A program made the position numbers and the translations under genes. Below the pieces are notes generated by a model, which saw only the letters and a list, made by a program, of their open reading frames with translations, was not told the DNA's origin and made no database searches. DNA of 28,938 nucleotides. It comes from an uncultured bacterium (GTDB lineage: Bacteria; Bacteroidota; Ignavibacteria; Ignavibacteriales; Melioribacteraceae). Positions 23,422-28,938 of this stretch are shown piece after piece. The DNA lies in assembly GCA_937936675.1 (NCBI GenBank), contig CALDDL010000354.1:1-28938 (forward strand), written 5' to 3'. Positions within the stretch are counted from its first letter, which is position 1. Every line of letters starts with the position of its first letter.

Positions 23422-24906
23422 ATGCATAATAATATTTTTGATGAATCGAATTTCAGACTAACTCCAAAAAGAACGATGGATATAGTTCTTGAAGCAATAA
23501 ACGAGATTATCCCTTATGAACTTGCAGTTATACTAAGCAGGGAAAAAGATAATTGTCTTAAGGTTAGATATGCAAAGGGACCACTTGTAAATAGAGAAAT
23601 TGAGAAATATCAAATCGGATTAGCGAATCGTCCCGATCTTCAAGAAGTATTGAGACTCGGTGAAGTTAAATTAGTGGAAGAAACGGCAGATGAGAATCAT
23701 CATGATACTTATGAAGATGTTCTTGATCTTCCGATGGGTCATTCATGTATGTTAGCTCCTCTTAAAATTAATAATAAAATTCTTGGACTGATGACTTTGG
23801 ATCATAGGCAGTGCGATATTTTTACCCCTCAGAGAGTTAGCATAGCACAAACACTTTCTAAACTGATTTCCCTAGCATTGCTTCAGACCATCGAAAACGA
23901 AAACCTGGCTAATGAAAAAGAAACGCTCCTTTATGAGCGAACTTCTTTGCTTTCAGATATCGGAGATACGATTGAAGGATTAATTGGTAAGTCTTATCCA
24001 TGGATGCAAGTGATAGATAAAATTAAACTAGTTGCTCCAACAAATTCTCACGTACTAATTTTAGGAGAAACAGGCACAGGGAAAGAACAGGTGGCTAAAG
24101 CAATTCATTCACTTTCTAATTTATCTAAAAAACCATTTATCGCACTAAACTGTTCTGCACTTAATAATAACTTAGCCGAAAGCGAACTATTTGGACATGA
24201 GAAGGGAGCTTTTACGGGAGCGGCAACTTCAAGGAGAGGAAGGTTTGAACTTGCCGATGGAGGCACTCTTTTATTAGATGAAGTGGGAGACCTCCCTTAT
24301 GAGATTCAACCAAAACTATTGAGAGCAATTCAGGAGGGAACATTCGAACGGCTCGGAAGTGAAAAAACTTTTCATTCCGAGGTGAGAATTATAGCAGCTA
24401 CTAACGTTAATCTCGAAGAAAAAGTAAAAGAGAAAAAATTCAGGGAAGACCTGTTTTATCGATTGAATGTATTCCCAATTACTCTTCCCCCTTTAAGGGA
24501 AAGAAAAGGAGATATTTTTTTATTATCAAATTATTTCTTAGAGAAGCTATCAAAAAAATTTAATAAAAGATTGTTCTTATCAGACGAAGCAATAAAAATT
24601 TTAGAAGGGAATTATTGGAGCGGAAATGTAAGAGAGCTCCAAAATACACTCGAAAGGAGTGCGATACTTGCCAAAGATGGTTTTATAAAACCGATTCATT
24701 TAGTTTTTGAAAAAAGTGAAAATCTAAAATCGATTAATACAGGATCGAATTCAATAAATTCATTTGAAGAAGAAACAAAGAAAATAATACTCACGGCTTT
24801 AGAATTAGCGGATGGAAGAATCTATGGAGATTCAGGAGCGGCTGCTTTGCTCAAAATAAAGCCGACTACTTTGCAAAGCAAAATAAAAAAACTTGGAATT
24901 AGATGA
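23422..24906 (+). CDS. Sigma-54-dependent transcriptional activator (GAF, AAA+, Fis-type HTH)
   Basis: This is a 494-residue bacterial enhancer-binding protein of FhlA/NorR-like layout. A GAF sensor domain (about 15-165) has HSCMLAPLKINNKILGLMTL. The AAA+ domain (about 185-425) has Walker A GETGTGKE (215-222), the sigma-54 contact loop GAFTGA (262-267), Walker B TLLLDEVGD (about 282-290) and the YWSGNVRELQNTLER segment. A Fis-type helix-turn-helix occupies about 448-494 and ends LKIKPTTLQSKIKKLGIR. The frame is open to an ATG at 23353, but that would add 23 residues encoded within the palindrome region; GGTGGAGAA lies right before the ATG at 23422, which is preferred. The ligand of the GAF domain is unknown. 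It is divergent from dps, which has a sigma-54 promoter, its likely target. Confidence 0.93.
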   Translation: MHNNIFDESNFRLTPKRTMDIVLEAINEIIPYELAVILSREKDNCLKVRYAKGPLVNREIEKYQIGLANRPDLQEVLRLGEVKLVEETADENHHDTYEDVLDLPMGHSCMLAPLKINNKILGLMTLDHRQCDIFTPQRVSIAQTLSKLISLALLQTIENENLANEKETLLYERTSLLSDIGDTIEGLIGKSYPWMQVIDKIKLVAPTNSHVLILGETGTGKEQVAKAIHSLSNLSKKPFIALNCSALNNNLAESELFGHEKGAFTGAATSRRGRFELADGGTLLLDEVGDLPYEIQPKLLRAIQEGTFERLGSEKTFHSEVRIIAATNVNLEEKVKEKKFREDLFYRLNVFPITLPPLRERKGDIFLLSNYFLEKLSKKFNKRLFLSDEAIKILEGNYWSGNVRELQNTLERSAILAKDGFIKPIHLVFEKSENLKSINTGSNSINSFEEETKKIILTALELADGRIYGDSGAAALLKIKPTTLQSKIKKLGIR

Positions 24907-24920
24907 AGTCAATAGTTATC

Positions 24921-24928
24921 TAATTTTG
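24921..24928 (+). promoter_or_regulatory. Possible -7 promoter element for the antiporter gene
   Basis: TAATTTTG matches the Bacteroidota -7 element TAnnTTTG, 32 nt before the antiporter ATG. No TTTG is found 19-21 nt upstream, so the call rests on one half of the promoter. Confidence 0.3.
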
Positions 24929-24960
24929 TATATTTCCATAAAGTTAATCAAGAATACTAA

Positions 24961-26415
24961 ATGCTCTCATTAGACTATCTATTACTGATAATCGGAATAC
25001 TATTATTAACAAGTATTTTACTTGCTAAAATATTAGATAATATTGGAGTACCTACTCTTCTACTTTTTATCGGTGTAGGAATGCTCGCTGGTTCGGAAGG
25101 TATCGGAAATATTTATTTTAATGATCCCGCTCTCGCTCAATCGATTGGAACTATCGCACTAGTATTTATTTTATTTTCCGGCGGATTAGAAACTAATTGG
25201 TCAACAGGCAAAAAAGCTATTCTTCCCTCATTAACGCTTGCCACATTAGGTGTATTTTTAACCGCATTAATTGTTGGTGTGATCATTCATTTTATCTTAG
25301 ATGTCTCGTTTTTATGGAGTTTTTTGATCGGTGCAATAATTTCATCTACTGATGCATCGGCAGTATTTTCGATACTTAGGCAAAGACGTATTGGTTTGAA
25401 AGGGAGCATTAAGCCACTCCTTGAATTGGAATCTGGGAGTAATGATCCGATGGCAATATTCCTTACGATAAGTACATTGGAATTAATTTTAATGCCGGAA
25501 AAATCATTTTTATCGATAATTGGAATGTTCTTTATGCAAATGAGTATCGGAGCGGCAACCGGATTGATTATTGGTAAGGCAATGGTCTATTCAGTCAATC
25601 GACTTAAATTTGCTTACGAAGGAATCTATCCTGTGTTTTCAATAGCCGTATGTATAACCCTCTATTCTCTTACTACATTAATTGGTGGTAGTGGATTTCT
25701 TGCTTTATATATCGGCGGAATTGTAATAGGAAATTCGACCTTTATTCATAAAAAAAGTTCTATTAGATTTTTTGACGGACTTGCCGTTCTCGGACAGATA
25801 GCAATGTTTTTAACGCTAGGTCTATTAATTTATCCATCTAGTTTAATTGAAGTTATGGGACTTGGATTACTAATCGGAGCTGCATTAATGTTTGTTGCTC
25901 GTCCGATCAGTGTATTTATAGCCCTCATTCCATTCAAATATAATTGGAAAGAGAAAATATTTATTTCATGGGTAGGATTAAGGGCGGCAGTACCAATTAT
26001 ACTAGCAACATTCCCGCTTCTTGCAGGGATTGAAAAAGCCGATATAATATTTGATGTAGTCTTTTTCATTGTTGTATTATCAACCGTATTGCAAGGGTGG
26101 ACGATTAATCCAGTGGCGAAATTTTTAAAATTAAGTCAGGAAGAAAAAAAGAAACCAGAACTTCCGATAGAATTTAACGCTACTACAAGTCTCGATACGG
26201 ATCTATTGGAATTTATTATACCATACAATTCTGATATGAAAGGCAGGCAGATCGTAGAACTTGATTTCCCTCATGACAGCAGGATCATACTTATCTGGCG
26301 GGATGAAACGAGTATAATACCAATAGGGGAGACAGTATTAGAAACTGGCGATACTGTGCTCGTTCTAGTCAATAAAAAGAATATCGAACAGATAAAGAAA
26401 ATCTTTTCGCATTGA
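24961..26415 (+). CDS. CPA1-type potassium (sodium)/proton antiporter with RCK-C domain, CvrA/NhaP2-like
   Basis: This is a 484-residue inner-membrane antiporter with about twelve or thirteen hydrophobic segments in the first 390 residues. Transport motifs are SSTDASAVFSIL (Asp131) and ELESGSNDPMAIFLT (Asn161-Asp162), the Asn-Asp pair typical of electroneutral CPA1 exchangers. The soluble C-terminal part (about 400-484), with VELDFPHDSRIILIWRDETS, then PIGETVLETGDTVLVLV, is a TrkA-C/RCK-C domain as in CvrA/NhaP2, where it may bind a regulatory nucleotide. It probably exports K+ or Na+ in exchange for protons to control cell ion content and pH. It starts 54 nt after the sigma-54 activator gene without a terminator between. 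Confidence 0.9.
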   Translation: MLSLDYLLLIIGILLLTSILLAKILDNIGVPTLLLFIGVGMLAGSEGIGNIYFNDPALAQSIGTIALVFILFSGGLETNWSTGKKAILPSLTLATLGVFLTALIVGVIIHFILDVSFLWSFLIGAIISSTDASAVFSILRQRRIGLKGSIKPLLELESGSNDPMAIFLTISTLELILMPEKSFLSIIGMFFMQMSIGAATGLIIGKAMVYSVNRLKFAYEGIYPVFSIAVCITLYSLTTLIGGSGFLALYIGGIVIGNSTFIHKKSSIRFFDGLAVLGQIAMFLTLGLLIYPSSLIEVMGLGLLIGAALMFVARPISVFIALIPFKYNWKEKIFISWVGLRAAVPIILATFPLLAGIEKADIIFDVVFFIVVLSTVLQGWTINPVAKFLKLSQEEKKKPELPIEFNATTSLDTDLLEFIIPYNSDMKGRQIVELDFPHDSRIILIWRDETSIIPIGETVLETGDTVLVLVNKKNIEQIKKIFSH

Positions 26416-26420
26416 AATAA

Positions 26421-26561
26421 TTATATAAAATATTAAGTTACTACAAAGATACAGAGGTCGGTAGATTCTGGGAGTATGGAAAGGATATCGTTGAATATCA
26501 TGCTTTTCCGGATCACGATTTAATAAAAATATTGTATCCAAATATTAAATTTCCGGAATAA
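26421..26561 (+). pseudogene. Possible gene remnant without start codon
   Basis: A 46-codon open frame runs between stops at 26418 and 26559 with no ATG or well-placed GTG/TTG. Its translation contains VGRFWEYGKDIVEYHAFPDH, then IKILYPNIKFPE, with Trp, His, Pro and acidic residues that are uncommon in random AT-rich frames. It resembles the C-terminal end of a lost gene, in a different frame from the antiporter just upstream. I do not recognise the parent family. The rest of the 237-nt gap, to 26652, shows only AT-rich DNA and the AAAGGCAAAAA region before the hydrolase ATG. Confidence 0.3.
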
Positions 26562-26652
26562 TATTTTTTATTATAAACGTTACTAAAGCAATTTTTATAA
26601 CTTTTGTTAGCAGTGAAGTGGCACAAAACTATCATTATTAAAAAGGCAAAAA

Positions 26653-27852
26653 ATGTTAATAAGATTATTTCTAAGGTTTTCTAATTTCTTGTTCATCATT
26701 ATTATGTTGCTAAGCTCAACAAAAGCTCAGGATAAAGATTTTAAAAAGGATTCACCAGTTAGAAATGATTCTATTTATCAAACTTCAGGCGTTGATAATA
26801 ATTTGCCGGTATTTTATAAAAACATTTCTGATAGACTAACTTTCCCGTTATCATGGCTTTCGGGGAATTATAATAATTTTTCTGAATGGAGAAAAATAGC
26901 TAGAAGTAAAGTAAAAGAAAATTTATTATATAACCCACCGGCAGTTCCATTTAATCCGGTAATTATCGGCGAAGAAGATAGAGGAACTTATGTTGCGAGA
27001 CGAATAGTATTAAATATCTCAACTGACAGCAGGGTACTATCATATTTATTAGTTCCAAAGGGTGAAGGTCCTTTTCCGGCAATGCTTTTATTGCACGATC
27101 ATGGTGGTAGATTTGATATTGGTAAAGAAAAAATGGTTCGTCCATTTAATGTAACAAATAAAATTATTCTATCTTCGCAGGAATGGGTAGATGAAAATTA
27201 TGGCGGGGAATATGTAGGAGATGAACTTGCCAAAAGAGGGTATATCTGTTTCATTACCGATGCTTTCAATTGGGGTGATAGAGGTGGAGGAGGTTATGAA
27301 GGTCAACAGTCTTTATCAAGCGTCTTCCTGAATCTTGGCGCATCCTTTGCCGGTATTATTGCGTACGAGGATATGCGTGCGGCAGAGTTCCTATCAATGC
27401 AACCTGATATTGACACATCCAAAATCGGCGCAATTGGATGGTCTATGGGAGCATTCCGTACATGGCAAATTGCCGCAATGTCAGAACATATTAAAGCGGG
27501 TGTCGCAATCTGTTGGATGTCATCTATTAAAGAGCTGATTGTTCCGGGTAATAATATGATTCGTGGTTATTCTGCATATTCGATGATACATCCAAACATT
27601 TTTAATTTCCTTGATTATCCAGATATAGCAGGCATTGCGTGTCCTAAGCCGATGTTTTTTATTAATGGGTTAAATGATCATCTTTTCCCGATTAACTCGG
27701 TTGAACATGCATATCAAAAAATGAAAAGAATCTGGAAATCTCAAGATGCGGAGACAAGCCTTTACACAAAACTTTGGGACACTAATCATACTTTTAATCT
27801 AGATATGCAAAAAGCAGCATTTTTATGGTTGGAAGAAAATCTTTTAAAGTAA
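26653..27852 (+). CDS. Secreted alpha/beta hydrolase, acetyl-xylan-esterase-like (Abhydrolase_7 type)
   Basis: This is a 399-residue exported hydrolase; residues 1-26 form a signal peptide ending TKAQ. The alpha/beta-hydrolase core shows FPAMLLLHDHGG near 142-152 (oxyanion region), a GxSxG elbow GWSMG with nucleophile Ser264, an acid Asp342 (INGLNDHLFP) and His379 (WDTNHTF), so a full Ser-Asp-His triad is visible. The stretch YVGDELAKRGYICFITDAFN, then WGDRGGGG, is typical of the putative acetyl-xylan-esterase/dienelactone-hydrolase-like group in Bacteroidota. It probably removes ester groups from a carbohydrate outside the cytoplasm, but the substrate is inferred only from family. AAAAAGG lies 6 nt upstream of the ATG. 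Its flanks hold possible gene remnants. Confidence 0.85.
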   Translation: MLIRLFLRFSNFLFIIIMLLSSTKAQDKDFKKDSPVRNDSIYQTSGVDNNLPVFYKNISDRLTFPLSWLSGNYNNFSEWRKIARSKVKENLLYNPPAVPFNPVIIGEEDRGTYVARRIVLNISTDSRVLSYLLVPKGEGPFPAMLLLHDHGGRFDIGKEKMVRPFNVTNKIILSSQEWVDENYGGEYVGDELAKRGYICFITDAFNWGDRGGGGYEGQQSLSSVFLNLGASFAGIIAYEDMRAAEFLSMQPDIDTSKIGAIGWSMGAFRTWQIAAMSEHIKAGVAICWMSSIKELIVPGNNMIRGYSAYSMIHPNIFNFLDYPDIAGIACPKPMFFINGLNDHLFPINSVEHAYQKMKRIWKSQDAETSLYTKLWDTNHTFNLDMQKAAFLWLEENLLK

Positions 27853-27859
27853 AAAATAG

Positions 27860-27994
27860 TATGCAGCTTCTACAACAAAGGAAAGATTTGTTATCATGGA
27901 ACTTCCACATAAAATGATCGAGCAGATGAAATATCTTTGTATTACTAATGTCATCTTATATGCTCCTCCTAAGTTTGGGAACATTTTTTATTGA
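27860..27994 (+). pseudogene. Possible small gene or remnant after the hydrolase
   Basis: The frame is open for 44 codons after the TAG at 27857, with an ATG at 27896 that would give only 32 residues (MELPHKMIEQMKYLCITN, then VILYAPPKFGNIFY). AAAGGAAAG lies about 11 nt before that ATG, rather far. The upstream part (YAASTTKERFVI) reads like protein but lacks a start, so a degraded C-terminus is as likely as a real small gene. No family is recognised. Confidence 0.2.
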
Positions 27995-28042
27995 TTATTG
28001 TACCGTATATTTAAATAAGATTTTTTTCACAAGAGGTCTAGA

Positions 28043-28537
28043 ATGATTCTGCAAATATTAGATATTACAAGAATACTTTCGGTCTGTATAGCATTTTACT
28101 GGGGTTACACTATTGGTTTTGCTGAAGGTTATGATCCTATCCCCCAATTGCACTTCATGGTCCCTGTTATTATTGTAGCTATTGCAGGGTTATCGGGCTT
28201 AGAGGGAATATTTTTTGCGAAACAATCAGCAGAAATCAAGGGTTATGAGAGTGGAAGTAATTATCAGCGTCAATCCGCAATTGCATTATTATCTTATGCT
28301 GTAATAGCACTTATTGTTTATTTTAGTAATTGGGGTATCAAGGCAGAACTAACTATTCTATTCGCATTTATTTTCTTTTTCTTTTTTTCAGGGGCTAATC
28401 ACGCTTGGAATGCAATAAAACATAAAAACTACAAATGGCAAAATATCAATAGACCAATTATTGTTTTATTTCTAATTGCCGGGCTTATTTATCCGGTATT
28501 AATGGCATTAGAAATATTAAATAATGCTCACAAATAA
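28043..28537 (+). CDS. Small multi-pass membrane protein, DUF6790-like
   Basis: This is a 164-residue inner-membrane protein with about four or five hydrophobic segments (roughly residues 8-26, 38-58, 80-96, 102-120 and 138-158). A polar stretch, FFAKQSAEIKGYESGSNYQRQSA, lies between the second and third, and the motif GANHAWNAIKHKNYKWQNIN between the last two. The final motif is what suggests the DUF6790 family, from memory only. AGAGG lies 6 nt before the ATG. It is followed after 47 nt by another membrane-protein gene on the same strand. The function is unknown. Confidence 0.7.
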   Translation: MILQILDITRILSVCIAFYWGYTIGFAEGYDPIPQLHFMVPVIIVAIAGLSGLEGIFFAKQSAEIKGYESGSNYQRQSAIALLSYAVIALIVYFSNWGIKAELTILFAFIFFFFFSGANHAWNAIKHKNYKWQNINRPIIVLFLIAGLIYPVLMALEILNNAHK

Positions 28538-28584
28538 TATCCGAAAATATTTTAAAAAATTTAATAAGAATTGAGGAAATAAAC

Positions 28585-28938
28585 ATGAATTTGTTAAGTA
28601 AATTATTCAAAATTATCAAAAAGCCGGAATCCGTATTCCAGAATGTCCTAAGCGTTGCAATCATATCCGCTTTATTGCTTATAATTCCTTTAGTGGCAAA
28701 GTTCACGCTTGAAGATATGAAATGGGACTTGTTCGATTTCATAGCCGCATGGATTCTTTTCTTTAGTTCAGGGGTAACTTACCGATTGATTGCCAGAAAG
28801 ATGAGTAATATTATTTATAGATCAGCAGTGGGGTTGGCAATTGCTACTGCACTTTTTTTGGTTTGGAGCAATTTAGCGGTGGGGCTTATTGGAAATGAAG
28901 ATAATCCTGCTAATTGGATGTTCATAGGTGTGCTCGCA
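28585..28938 (+). CDS. Membrane protein (3' end outside window)
   Basis: From the ATG at 28585 the frame is open for 118 codons to the window edge. GAGGAAA lies 8 nt before the start, supporting it. The product begins MNLLSKLFKIIKKPESV, a basic cytosolic start, followed by at least three hydrophobic segments: SVAIISALLLIIPLVA, FIAAWILFFSSGVTY and AVGLAIATALFLVWSNLAVG. The ending seen here, VGLIGNEDNPANWMFIGVLA, recurs in small uncharacterised bacterial membrane proteins. No catalytic motif is visible. It is probably cotranscribed with the preceding membrane-protein gene. Confidence 0.75.
   Translation, partial: MNLLSKLFKIIKKPESVFQNVLSVAIISALLLIIPLVAKFTLEDMKWDLFDFIAAWILFFSSGVTYRLIARKMSNIIYRSAVGLAIATALFLVWSNLAVGLIGNEDNPANWMFIGVLA

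Noticed and set aside
26615..26634. Possible second sigma-54 site, AGTGGCACAAAACTATCA, before the hydrolase gene
   Set aside because: The -24 half is good, but the -12 half has TC in place of the invariant GC, and the predicted start would fall about 8 nt before the ATG, leaving no room for the ribosome-binding site.
1..28938. CRISPR array, transposon ends, tRNA or rRNA genes
   Set aside because: Read through on both strands; no regularly spaced repeats, no transposase or integrase reading frame, and no recognisable tRNA or rRNA signature was found.

Overview
The window is an AT-rich (roughly one third G+C) bacterial chromosome segment with densely packed genes. It most likely comes from the Bacteroidota/Chlorobiota (FCB) group, with Ignavibacteria or a close relative the best guess. 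The grounds are a GWxTD-domain protein, a one-piece hybrid two-component regulator (propeller, histidine kinase, receiver and AraC in one chain), Lys/Asn/Ile-rich proteins, weak or absent Shine-Dalgarno sites before some genes, and one promoter that matches the Bacteroidota -33/-7 pattern (TTTG, 19 nt, TAnnTTTG). I see no insertion sequence, phage, CRISPR array, rRNA or tRNA.

Layout. (1) 1-323, minus: the 5' part of a small lipoprotein gene, cut by the window edge. (2) 464-5251, plus: an N-acetylglucosamine-kinase-type BadF/BadG kinase, an AmpG-like permease, an ABC-2 exporter (ATPase plus permease, ATGA overlap) and a LolA-like periplasmic protein. The first two suggest cell-wall sugar recycling; the last three look like one export unit. 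(3) 13632-5252, minus: nine close or overlapping genes that read as one operon: CPBP protease, zinc-ribbon/DUF2007 protein, cdsA, rimO, GWxTD protein, PfkB-family sugar kinase, a two-POTRA BamA/TpsB-like outer-membrane protein, rnhB and yraN. It mixes envelope biogenesis with RNA and translation upkeep. (4) 15242-13822, minus: two PhnB-like VOC proteins, the second a tandem duplication. (5) 18032-15368, minus: zinc alcohol dehydrogenase, DUF3298-type lipoprotein and trmO, closed by a hairpin terminator. (6) 18198-22700, plus: a 1500-residue hybrid two-component sensor/regulator with an extra domain inserted in its propeller.

(7) 22702-23421 is the most interesting part. A bidirectional terminator separates the sensor from a convergent dps gene. 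The dps promoter region carries a near-consensus sigma-54 (-24/-12) element. The divergently transcribed neighbour (23422-24906) encodes a GAF/AAA+/Fis-type sigma-54 activator with an intact GAFTGA motif. The DNA between them holds a 24-nt perfect palindrome and related inverted repeats, at positions suited to activator binding. The inference is that this activator turns on the ferritin-like Dps through sigma-54.

(8) 24961-28938, plus: a CvrA/NhaP2-type cation/proton antiporter, a secreted acetyl-xylan-esterase-like hydrolase, and two small membrane proteins, the last cut by the window edge. Two short open frames without convincing starts, at 26421-26561 and 27860-27994, flank the hydrolase and look like gene remnants.
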